Assembly: GCA_900754145.1 (NCBI GenBank)
Contig: CAAEBW010000312.1
Span: 1 to 6,794 of the forward strand
Length of the DNA stretch: 6,794 nt
Origin: Clostridia bacterium
Lineage (GTDB): Bacteria; Bacillota; Clostridia; Oscillospirales; Acutalibacteraceae
Direction: 5' to 3'
The position numbers and the translations under genes are program-made. This document shows, in pieces, positions 1-6,196 of the stretch; positions within the stretch are counted from its first letter, which is position 1; every line of letters begins with the position of its first letter. The notes beneath the pieces were generated by a model. The model was given only the letters and a program-made list of their open reading frames with translations. It made no database searches and had not been told where the DNA came from.

Positions 1-7
1 GCCGAAC

Positions 8-13
8 GGAGTG
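8..13 (+). promoter_or_regulatory. Ribosome binding site of the ABC transporter gene
   Basis: GGAGTG lies 7 bases before the ATG at 21, a normal Shine-Dalgarno spacing. An in-frame TGA at 12-14 rules out any longer form of the transporter, so this site supports the ATG at 21 as the true start. No promoter can be seen in the 20 bases available; the gene may be first in its transcript or follow a gene outside the window. Confidence 0.7.
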
Positions 14-20
14 ATTAATT

Positions 21-2636
21 ATGTTAAAGCTGACAGACATTAAAAAAGATTATGTAACAGGCGACACAACGGTACATGCGCTTAAAGGAATAAGCATTGA
101 GTTTCGCAGGAATGAGTTTGTCTCAATTCTCGGTCAGTCGGGGTGCGGAAAGACAACCCTTTTGAACATTATCGGCGGTCTTGACAACTATACAGACGGC
201 GACCTTATTATAGGCGGCAAATCCACAAAAACCTTTAAGGACAGGGACTGGGATAATTACCGCAACCACTCGGTGGGCTTTATTTTCCAAAGCTACAACC
301 TAATCCCGCACCAGAGCGTTTTATCGAATGTCGAACTGGCGCTTACCCTTTCGGGGGTATCTAAAGCCGAACGCAGAAAGCGAGCTACAGAGGCACTTGA
401 AAAGGTAGGACTTGCCGACCAGCTTAACAAAAAGCCCAACGAGATGTCGGGCGGTCAGATGCAGCGCGTAGCCATTGCCCGCGCCCTTGTAAACAATCCC
501 GAAATACTCCTTGCAGACGAGCCTACAGGCGCCCTTGACAGCGAAACCTCGGTGCAGATAATGGACCTTTTAAAGGAAATTGCCAAGGACCGCCTTGTAA
601 TAATGGTAACCCACAACCCCGAGCTTGCTAAGCAGTACTCCACCCGTATTGTGCGCCTGCTTGACGGTAATATAATCGATGACAGTATGCCCTACTCCTC
701 CGAAAACGAAAAATATGAGGACGAGGGCAATAAAAAGCGTCCCTCAATGTCCTTTTTCACAGCACTTTCTCTTAGCCTTAACAACCTTATGACCAAAAAG
801 GCGAGAACCTTTTTAACCTCCTTTGCCGGCTCAATAGGCATTATAGGAATAGCCCTTATACTCTCCCTTTCAAGCGGAGTAAACGCCTATATAGCAAGCG
901 TTGAGGAGGAAACCCTTTCAAGCTATCCTATCACAATCGAGCAGACGGGAATGGATGTAAGCAACCTTGTCACCGACCTTATGAACGAGGCAGAGGAAAC
1001 CGCCGACAGCGAAAGAGAACCCGACAGGATTTACAGCAACAACATAATGACCGATATGATGTCCACAATGGTAAACGGTATTTCCTCAAACAATCTGGCG
1101 CTTTTAAAAAAGCATATCGAGGAAACCCCCGAGTTCAAGGAAAATTCCAGCGAGATTGAGTATCACTACTCGACCGTTATGAACATTTACACCGAGGACG
1201 GAAAGCGCGTAAACCCCAACACGGTGCTATCCACTATTTTCGGCGGCGGCCCGTCTGACAGCTCCGCTAAGGTAACCCCAATGTCCGCATTTACAAACAC
1301 CGAGGTCTGGAACAGGCTGTTTGACAATAAAGAGCTTCTCGAAAAACAATATGATGTTGTCGCGGGACATATGCCCCAAAATTACAACGAAATTGTCCTT
1401 GTGGTCGATAAAAACAACCGTATAAGCGACTATACCCTTTATTCATTAGGTCTCAAGGATTCTGCCGAGCTTGAGGAAATGATGAAAAAAGCGCAGGCGG
1501 GCGAGAAAATCGAAGCCACCGAGGAGGTATCCTACACATATGACGATATTTTAAATTTAAAATTCAAGCTGCTTTGCAACACCGATTATTTTGAGAAAAA
1601 CGCCGACGACACCTGGACCGATAAAACAAGCGATGAGCTTTATGTTCAGTCACAGCTCCAAAACGCCGAAGTTATAAGCGTTGTCGGAATAATCCGTCCG
1701 TCGGACGAATCGGTTACAGACGCTACCAGCGGTTTTGTCGGCTACACCGGCGCTTTAATGGAGCACCTTATAAACAATGTGAATGACAGCGAAATTGTAA
1801 AAGAACAGAAGGACAAAGCCGATGTAAACGTATTCACCGGCCGTCCCTTCCAAAGCAATACCGAAAATATGACCTATGACGGCTTGCTTGCATATATCGC
1901 AACTCTTCCCGAAGAAAAGCAGAACGAATACAACGCCTACATCGGGCAGATGAAGGGCTCGGGTATGAGCGATGAGCAGATTGTAGAGCGCTTTAAGTCC
2001 GCTATTGAAGCTGAAAGCAGTACCGCAACCTATGACGGCAATTTAAGCCTTATGGGCGTTTCGGATTTAGACGAGCCCTCTGCGATAAACATATACCCGA
2101 AGGACTTTGAGGCAAAGGAAACGGTCTCCGACCTTATCACCGATTACAACAATAAAGCCGAAGACCAAAACAAGATAACCTACACCGACTATATAGGACT
2201 TATGCTCTCCTCGGTCACCACAATAATCAACGCGATAAGCTACATTTTAATCGCATTTGTAAGCATTTCGCTTATCGTTTCCTCAATTATGATAGGAATT
2301 ATAACCTATATCTCGGTACTTGAGCGCACGAAGGAAATCGGTATACTCCGCGCTATGGGGGCTTCAAAGCGTGATGTCTCCAGAGTTTTTAATGCCGAAA
2401 CCTTAATTGTCGGCTTTGTCGCGGGTGCTATAGGTATCGGCATAACACTTTTGCTCCTAATTCCAATAAACGCGGTAATCGCCGCATTTACCGATATTTC
2501 GGGTCTTGCGGTGCTCCCAGCCGTGGGAGGAATAGCCCTTGTGGTAATCAGTATGCTGCTGACCTTTATCGCCGGTCTCTTCCCCGCTAAGATCGCCGCC
2601 AAGCGTGACCCTGTAAAGGCGCTCAGAAGCGAATAA
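21..2636 (+). CDS. ABC transporter, fused ATP-binding and FtsX/MacB-type permease protein
   Basis: This 871-residue membrane protein is a predicted ATP-driven half-transporter that would work as a dimer. Residues 1-225 form the ATPase: Walker A GQSGCGKT at 38-45, Q-loop Gln90, signature MSGGQMQR at 142-149, Walker B ILLADEP at 162-168, D-loop ALD at 171-173 and H-loop His198. All catalytic positions are intact. After a charged linker, a first membrane helix lies at about 263-290, an outer domain at about 291-730, and three more helices at about 733-765, 792-822 and 832-856. The LERTKEIGILRAMGAS stretch (767-782) and the C-terminal FPAKIAAKRDPVKALR are hallmarks of FtsX-like permeases. Domain order matches MacB and the LolCDE/ABC3 group, whose members act as mechanotransmitters or export peptides, lipoproteins or antibiotics. 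The outer domain, about 440 residues, is roughly twice that of E. coli MacB as I recall it. The substrate is unknown. No partner gene is visible; the gene downstream is convergent. Confidence 0.95.
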   Translation: MLKLTDIKKDYVTGDTTVHALKGISIEFRRNEFVSILGQSGCGKTTLLNIIGGLDNYTDGDLIIGGKSTKTFKDRDWDNYRNHSVGFIFQSYNLIPHQSVLSNVELALTLSGVSKAERRKRATEALEKVGLADQLNKKPNEMSGGQMQRVAIARALVNNPEILLADEPTGALDSETSVQIMDLLKEIAKDRLVIMVTHNPELAKQYSTRIVRLLDGNIIDDSMPYSSENEKYEDEGNKKRPSMSFFTALSLSLNNLMTKKARTFLTSFAGSIGIIGIALILSLSSGVNAYIASVEEETLSSYPITIEQTGMDVSNLVTDLMNEAEETADSEREPDRIYSNNIMTDMMSTMVNGISSNNLALLKKHIEETPEFKENSSEIEYHYSTVMNIYTEDGKRVNPNTVLSTIFGGGPSDSSAKVTPMSAFTNTEVWNRLFDNKELLEKQYDVVAGHMPQNYNEIVLVVDKNNRISDYTLYSLGLKDSAELEEMMKKAQAGEKIEATEEVSYTYDDILNLKFKLLCNTDYFEKNADDTWTDKTSDELYVQSQLQNAEVISVVGIIRPSDESVTDATSGFVGYTGALMEHLINNVNDSEIVKEQKDKADVNVFTGRPFQSNTENMTYDGLLAYIATLPEEKQNEYNAYIGQMKGSGMSDEQIVERFKSAIEAESSTATYDGNLSLMGVSDLDEPSAINIYPKDFEAKETVSDLITDYNNKAEDQNKITYTDYIGLMLSSVTTIINAISYILIAFVSISLIVSSIMIGIITYISVLERTKEIGILRAMGASKRDVSRVFNAETLIVGFVAGAIGIGITLLLLIPINAVIAAFTDISGLAVLPAVGGIALVVISMLLTFIAGLFPAKIAAKRDPVKALRSE

Positions 2637-2639
2637 GAC

Positions 2640-2690
2640 TTAGGCTGGCGAGAGTCGAACCCGTTACGGGGTCGACTCTCGTCAGCCTAA
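2640..2690. terminator. Long hairpin in the convergent junction, candidate bidirectional terminator
   Basis: Arms 2640-2663 and 2667-2690 pair around the 3-base loop TTA. Of 24 positions, 22 are Watson-Crick pairs, one is G/T (2648 with 2682) and one is a mismatch (2659 with 2671). The hairpin starts 3 bases after the transporter stop and its right arm contains the asnB stop codon (2687-2689), so it serves the 3' ends of both genes. No T-run follows on either strand (AGCGAGAATTC on plus, GTCTTATTCGC on minus), so it is not a textbook intrinsic terminator. It could block read-through between convergent genes, protect mRNA 3' ends, or be a dispersed palindromic repeat. The structure is plain in the sequence; the terminator role is inferred from position. 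Confidence 0.65.
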
Positions 2691-4510
2691 AGCGAGAATT
2701 CAACATTATACGCATCAGCCCAATAATCAAGCTGTATAAGCCACGCAAGGAGCTGCGGCTTTGCCATAAGCTGACCGAACCAGGTTTCATTTTCGCCGTT
2801 TATAAAGGCGTCGAACGCATTAACATTTAAAATACTGTGCAAAACCGAATTTTTATCACGCAGTCTCTCCCGTACCTCATTTGCCACAGCCCGCTCATAG
2901 GCAGGGTTCTGTGTTTTGGGGTACGGGCTTTTCTTTCTTAAAAATATCTTTTCGGGCAGATAATCCTTCATCGCGTTCCGTAAAAGCGCCTTTTCTACCC
3001 CGTTTTCAAACTTTATCTCCCACGGCACATTAAATACATATTCAAGTATTCTGTGGTCGGCAAAGGGTACGCGCACCTCAACAGAGGATGCCATACTCAT
3101 TCTGTCCTTGCGTTCAAGCAATGATGCCATAAAATAATTAACCGAAAGCCATGTAGCCCTGCGGGCGGTTTTCATAGCCTCGCTGTCACCCTCCAAGCAA
3201 GGGCACTTCGCCATACTCTTTTGATACTCGCCCTTTAAATATTCGTACCCCTCTTTGGGGCTTGCAAAATCCTCATTAAATAGCTTTGCCCTTATCATCG
3301 GGTCGTGAATCCACGGGAAGAAAGGACTACCAAGCATTTCAGTGCGATAAAACCAAGGATAACCGCCGAAAATTTCGTCGGCGCACTCCCCCGAAAGGGC
3401 GACCGTGTGATTTTTCTTAATAAGGGAGCAAAAATAGTAAAGCGAGGAATCAATATCCGCTTGCCCCGGGAAATCGCGCGCCAAGGTTGCGGGCTTAAGG
3501 GCGTTTACCACATCTTCCGTAGAAGCTGTTAATATATGATGCTCCGTGCCTAAAAAGTCGGCGGTAAAGCGGGCGTAATCGTCGTCGCTTTGGGGTTGAA
3601 AAAGGCTTGAATGAAAGCTCTCACGGTTGCCCTCGTACTCAAAGGAGTATGTTGAAAGCCGTTCTCCCCTTTCCTTTAGGTGCCTTGCCGCCACCGCGCT
3701 TATAACCGAGGAATCAAGCCCTCCCGAAAGCAGGGTGCAAAGCGGAACATCGGAAACCAACTGTCTCTCTATAGCGTCGGTTAAAAGAAGCCTTGTATGG
3801 GCGATTATCTCGTCTCGGCTTTCCTTACAATCCTTAGCTTTAAGCTCCCAATACCGTTTTGTTTCAAAAACGCCGTCCCGCCAGATTCCGTAATGCGCGG
3901 GTTCAAGCTCAAGTATATCACGGAATATACCGCCCGAAAGCCGCACAGGGGTTAAGAACAGTAACTGCCATATTCCCCTTTTGTCAACGACCGGCTTTAC
4001 GGACGGGTATTTTAAAAGCGCCTTTATTTCCGATGCAAAGACCATAGTGTTGCCGCAAAGCGCATAGAAAAGCGGCTTAATACCGAACCTGTCCCGCACA
4101 AGGTAAACCCCTTTGGTACGGCTGTTGTAAACCGCAAAGGCAAATATACCGTTTAGCATTTCAGCGCATTTTTCGCCGAACAGTATATAAAGATACAGCA
4201 CAACCTCTGTATCGCAGTAGGTTTCGGGGGTTATTCCGCGGCTTTTGATAAGCTCTGAAAGCTCCGCCGTATTGTAAATTTCACCGTTGTATACAATAGT
4301 GTAGGCAACGCCGCCGTAAACCCTTGTCATCGGCTGTGTTCCGTTTTCGGGGTCGATTATCGCAAGACGGTTGTGGGCTAAATAAATATCCCCCTCGTTA
4401 AATATCCCGCTTTGGTCGGGACCGCGTTTTTTTAAACACGAGTTCATATCATTTATAACTTCTTCTGTATCATAACCGCTCCCGCCTAATATTCCGCATA
4501 TTGAACACAT
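2687..4510 (-). CDS. asnB: Asparagine synthetase, glutamine-hydrolysing (AsnB)
   Basis: A cytoplasmic enzyme of 607 residues that makes asparagine from aspartate, glutamine and ATP. The N-terminal class II glutamine amidotransferase domain (about 2-190) starts with Cys2, the expected nucleophile once Met is removed, and contains RGPD (29-32), NRLAIID (47-53), NGEIYN (75-80), CDTE (99-102) and RDRFGIKPLFY (139-149). The synthetase domain has the ATP pyrophosphatase loop SGGLDSS (262-268), then SGECADEIFGGYPWF (373-387) and RKDRMSMASSVEVRVPFADHR (467-487), all typical of AsnB. The usual MCGI start reads MCSI here. Length is somewhat above E. coli AsnB (554) and close to Bacillus AsnB/AsnO types. 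The ATG at 4510 has a good AGGAAG site before it. It follows tcdA on the same strand after 131 bases that hold a terminator-like hairpin, so it is probably a separate or attenuated unit. The stop codon lies inside the junction hairpin. Related amidotransferases of other pathways exist, but complete motifs and no biosynthetic cluster nearby favour plain asparagine synthesis. Confidence 0.93.
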   Translation of the reverse strand: MCSICGILGGSGYDTEEVINDMNSCLKKRGPDQSGIFNEGDIYLAHNRLAIIDPENGTQPMTRVYGGVAYTIVYNGEIYNTAELSELIKSRGITPETYCDTEVVLYLYILFGEKCAEMLNGIFAFAVYNSRTKGVYLVRDRFGIKPLFYALCGNTMVFASEIKALLKYPSVKPVVDKRGIWQLLFLTPVRLSGGIFRDILELEPAHYGIWRDGVFETKRYWELKAKDCKESRDEIIAHTRLLLTDAIERQLVSDVPLCTLLSGGLDSSVISAVAARHLKERGERLSTYSFEYEGNRESFHSSLFQPQSDDDYARFTADFLGTEHHILTASTEDVVNALKPATLARDFPGQADIDSSLYYFCSLIKKNHTVALSGECADEIFGGYPWFYRTEMLGSPFFPWIHDPMIRAKLFNEDFASPKEGYEYLKGEYQKSMAKCPCLEGDSEAMKTARRATWLSVNYFMASLLERKDRMSMASSVEVRVPFADHRILEYVFNVPWEIKFENGVEKALLRNAMKDYLPEKIFLRKKSPYPKTQNPAYERAVANEVRERLRDKNSVLHSILNVNAFDAFINGENETWFGQLMAKPQLLAWLIQLDYWADAYNVEFSL

Positions 4511-4515
4511 AGCAA

Positions 4516-4524
4516 TCTTCCTTT
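4516..4524 (-). promoter_or_regulatory. Ribosome binding site of asnB
   Basis: On the minus strand AAAGGAAGA precedes the asnB ATG by 5 bases, with AGGAA as the core. It fixes the start at 4510. It lies only 4 bases after the T-rich end of the terminator-like hairpin, so that hairpin is part of the asnB leader. Confidence 0.7.
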
Positions 4525-4528
4525 CGGC

Positions 4529-4569
4529 AAAGAAAAAGGGCGTTAAAGACCTTTAAGCCTTACAACGCC
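4529..4569 (-). terminator. Intrinsic terminator or attenuator-like hairpin in the tcdA-asnB gap
   Basis: Read on the minus strand, GGCGTT (4569-4564) pairs with AACGCC (4544-4539). Inside this, after a small internal loop, AAGGCT (4561-4556) pairs with GGTCTT (4551-4546), including two G/U pairs, around the loop TAAA. CTTTTTCTTT follows directly. This is the form of a rho-independent terminator. It could end the nth-pdxY-tcdA transcript, about 73 bases beyond the tcdA stop. However, only 18 bases separate it from the asnB ATG, too little room for a promoter, so any asnB mRNA must pass through it. It may therefore act as an attenuator or partial terminator. No T-box, leader peptide or known riboswitch motif was recognised. 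Confidence 0.6.
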
Positions 4570-4588
4570 GTAAAATTTTTCCGTGTTT

Positions 4589-4619
4589 AACGGCAATTCT
4601 TTTACTATATTATGCCGTT
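4589..4619. repeat. Inverted repeat AACGGCA / TGCCGTT upstream of asnB
   Basis: A perfect 7-base inverted repeat (4589-4595 and 4613-4619) separated by 17 AT-rich bases. On the minus strand the spacer contains ATAATATAGT, which resembles a -10 element. It could be a protein-binding operator over an asnB promoter, or, if the promoter lies further upstream, a hairpin in the leader RNA. No convincing -35 hexamer at 16-18 base spacing was found. The repeat is directly visible; any role is inferred. Confidence 0.4.
4604..4614 (-). promoter_or_regulatory. Weak candidate -10 region for asnB
   Basis: The minus strand reads CATAATATAGT here, offering CATAAT or TATAGT as a possible -10 hexamer about 90-105 bases before the asnB ATG. 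It is the most promoter-like stretch in the gap between tcdA and asnB. The sequences upstream at proper spacing (for example CGGTAT or TCAAAC) match TTGACA poorly, so the call is weak. Transcription starting here would include the terminator-like hairpin in the asnB leader. Confidence 0.22.
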
Positions 4620-4641
4620 TACTTAGGTTTGATACCGAATG

Positions 4642-5346
4642 TTAATTTTCAATTATTTTTCTTATCACATAGGATGCGGCGAAAAGTCCCGCGCAGGCGG
4701 GAACCATAGCCATACTCGCGGGCGGTATTCTTCCTGTGTCTCGGTATTCGCCGCAGTCGGCGGGTTTCACGGGAGTTTCATCGCTCCAAACCGCCGCCAA
4801 TTTCTTGACCCCGCGCTTTTTAAGCTCGTACCGCATTACCCTTGCAAGGGGGCAAACGCTTGTCTTGTAAATGTCGGTAATTTTAAGCCTTGTCGGGTCT
4901 ATCTTGTTGCCCGTACCCATAACGCTTATAATCGGTATTTTGCGTTTTTCTGCTTCAACAGCTAAAAAAAGCTTTGCCGTCACATTATCCACCGCGTCAA
5001 TTATAAAATCAAAGCTATCAAAGGGAATATCGCTTTCAGGCGTTATAAACTCCCGCTTTTCAATTATATTGCAGTCGGGATTAATGTCTCTGAGTCTCAA
5101 CGCCTCAGCCTCGGTTTTATACATTCCGACCGTTGAAGAAAGGGCGATTAACTGGCGGTTTATATTGCTTTTTGCAACCTTATCGCTGTCATAAATATAA
5201 ACCGTGCCTATTCCCGAGCGCACGAGTGCCTCGGTGGCATAAGAGCCTACACCGCCCAGCCCGAAAACCGCGGCGGCGGAATTTTTAAGCTTATCAAACC
5301 CGTCTTCGCCTATAAGAGCGGCAGTTCTTAAATATTCCTCTTTCAT
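4642..5346 (-). CDS. tcdA: tRNA threonylcarbamoyladenosine dehydratase (TcdA/CsdL, ThiF/E1-like family)
   Basis: A predicted cytoplasmic ATP-dependent enzyme that converts t6A at position 37 of ANN-decoding tRNAs to its cyclic form ct6A, which improves decoding. The 234-residue chain has the E1-like Rossmann nucleotide site GLGGVGS (29-35), an acidic residue after the next strand (YDSD, 52-55), the adenylation motif NINRQ (61-65), RDINP (86-90) and DAVDN (117-121). The stretches SVMGTGNKIDPTR (141-153) and DIYKTSVCPLARVMR (158-172) are characteristic of the TcdA branch and separate it from ThiF, MoeB and HesA. No C-terminal rhodanese domain is present. It is somewhat shorter than E. coli TcdA (268). 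The start is ATG at 5346, directly after the pdxY stop (TAA then ATG, no gap), so the two are almost surely co-transcribed and probably translationally coupled. No thiamine or molybdopterin genes lie nearby, which also argues against ThiF or MoeB. Confidence 0.92.
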   Translation of the reverse strand: MKEEYLRTAALIGEDGFDKLKNSAAAVFGLGGVGSYATEALVRSGIGTVYIYDSDKVAKSNINRQLIALSSTVGMYKTEAEALRLRDINPDCNIIEKREFITPESDIPFDSFDFIIDAVDNVTAKLFLAVEAEKRKIPIISVMGTGNKIDPTRLKITDIYKTSVCPLARVMRYELKKRGVKKLAAVWSDETPVKPADCGEYRDTGRIPPASMAMVPACAGLFAASYVIRKIIEN

Positions 5347-6186
5347 TTAAAGCTCCAGGTATTTAATAAGATTAGGTATCTGCGACTCAAAATTAACGCC
5401 GTACCGCATATCGGAATTACTTTCCATCGTCTTCTTAATGCAGGCATAGGTGAAATTCGCGGCTATCTGCGCCGCCGCCTTAAGGCTTCGGTCATTAAGC
5501 AGAGCCGCGGTAAGGGTCGAAGCGAAAATATCCCCCGTGCCGTGATATGCCGCGTCAAGCCTGTCCGCAAAAACATAAGCCTTGCTTTCCCCGTCGTATA
5601 CCGCTGCTCCGATTTTTCTCTCGTCAAAGCAAACCCCTGTAAGCACAATGTTCGAACGGGTCTTAAGGTACAGTCCCTCAAGCAGAATATTGATGTAATC
5701 TTCCGTATAGGGCGGTTCCTTAAAATCAATGCCGAGCATAAGCGCCGCCTCGGTGATGTTGGGGGTTATAATATCCGCCGCGGCGCATAGCTTTAGCATA
5801 TATTCGGGATAATCCTTTTCAAAGCCGCCGTATAATTTTCCGTTATCCCCCATTACGGGGTCACAGATAAACTTGGTATCCTTACGGCTTATAAGGTGCG
5901 CCGCCTCCATAACGAGATAAATTTGATACTTTGAGCAAAGGTATCCCGAATAAACCGCGTCAACCGTAATATTCTCACTTTTCCAATGCCGCGCTATCGG
6001 TACAATATCCTCGGATAAATCCCTGAAGGTATAATCCTTAAAGCCGCCCGTGTGGGTGGATAAAACGGCAGTCGGAATAACCGCAGTTTCAACCCCCGCC
6101 GCCGAAATTATCGGCAGGGCGACGGTAAGCGAGCATTTGCCGAAACAGGAAATATCGTGTATTGCGGCGGCTCTTTTCTGTGTCAT
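5347..6186 (-). CDS. pdxY: Pyridoxamine/pyridoxal kinase (PdxY/PdxK-like, ribokinase superfamily)
   Basis: Phosphorylates pyridoxal, pyridoxamine or pyridoxine with ATP in the vitamin B6 salvage pathway, in the cytoplasm. The 279-residue protein begins MTQKRAAAIHDISCFGKCS, the typical opening of the clostridial pyridoxamine kinase group, and then has the substrate-lid region VLSTHTGG, DPVMGDNG (109-116), TPN (141-143) and the anion-hole/catalytic motif GTGD (216-219) with Asp219 as the likely base. Length fits the family (about 280-290). I chose the ATG at 6186: it has AGGTG 5 bases upstream and gives the usual N-terminus. An open frame does extend to a TTG at 6231, but that would overlap nth by 37 bases and add a non-conserved tail. 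The gene lies 8 bases after nth and abuts tcdA. ThiD (HMP-P kinase) is the closest alternative; the N-terminal signature favours B6, though dual use cannot be excluded. Confidence 0.9.
   Translation of the reverse strand: MTQKRAAAIHDISCFGKCSLTVALPIISAAGVETAVIPTAVLSTHTGGFKDYTFRDLSEDIVPIARHWKSENITVDAVYSGYLCSKYQIYLVMEAAHLISRKDTKFICDPVMGDNGKLYGGFEKDYPEYMLKLCAAADIITPNITEAALMLGIDFKEPPYTEDYINILLEGLYLKTRSNIVLTGVCFDERKIGAAVYDGESKAYVFADRLDAAYHGTGDIFASTLTAALLNDRSLKAAAQIAANFTYACIKKTMESNSDMRYGVNFESQIPNLIKYLEL
5353..5357 (-). promoter_or_regulatory. Ribosome binding site of tcdA inside the pdxY end
   Basis: TGGAG on the minus strand lies 6 bases before the tcdA ATG and within the last codons of pdxY. It supports the ATG at 5346 and means ribosomes finishing pdxY pass over the tcdA start, which fits translational coupling. 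Confidence 0.65.
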
Positions 6187-6190
6187 ATCA

Positions 6191-6196
6191 TCACCT
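6191..6196 (-). promoter_or_regulatory. Ribosome binding site deciding the pdxY start
   Basis: AGGTGA on the minus strand, 4-5 bases before the ATG at 6186, overlaps the nth stop codon (TAG, 6197-6195). It selects the ATG at 6186 over the longer TTG start at 6231 and ties nth and pdxY into one transcript. Confidence 0.7.

Noticed and set aside
1..18. Possible tail of an upstream plus-strand gene (frame 1 reads A-E-R-S-D then TAA at 16-18)
   Set aside because: Only five codons are visible, and a short open frame to the edge proves nothing. It would be compatible with a tight upstream operon partner, but the window cannot show it.
2647..2683. tRNA gene suggested by GGTTCGACTC-like sequence on the minus strand
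   Set aside because: Only the T-arm-like part is present, within a simple palindrome. There is no acceptor stem, D-arm or anticodon arm, and the flanks are coding sequence.
3305..4047. Plus-strand open frames opposite asnB (75, 88 and 62 codons)
   Set aside because: They lie fully inside a well-supported gene, overlap each other, and their translations show no domain-like pattern; they are shadows of asnB codon use.
4511..4641. T-box or amino-acid riboswitch before asnB
   Set aside because: The leader is short and lacks the T-box core (AGGGTGGNACCGCG-like) and the specifier stem; only a generic terminator hairpin and a short inverted repeat are visible.
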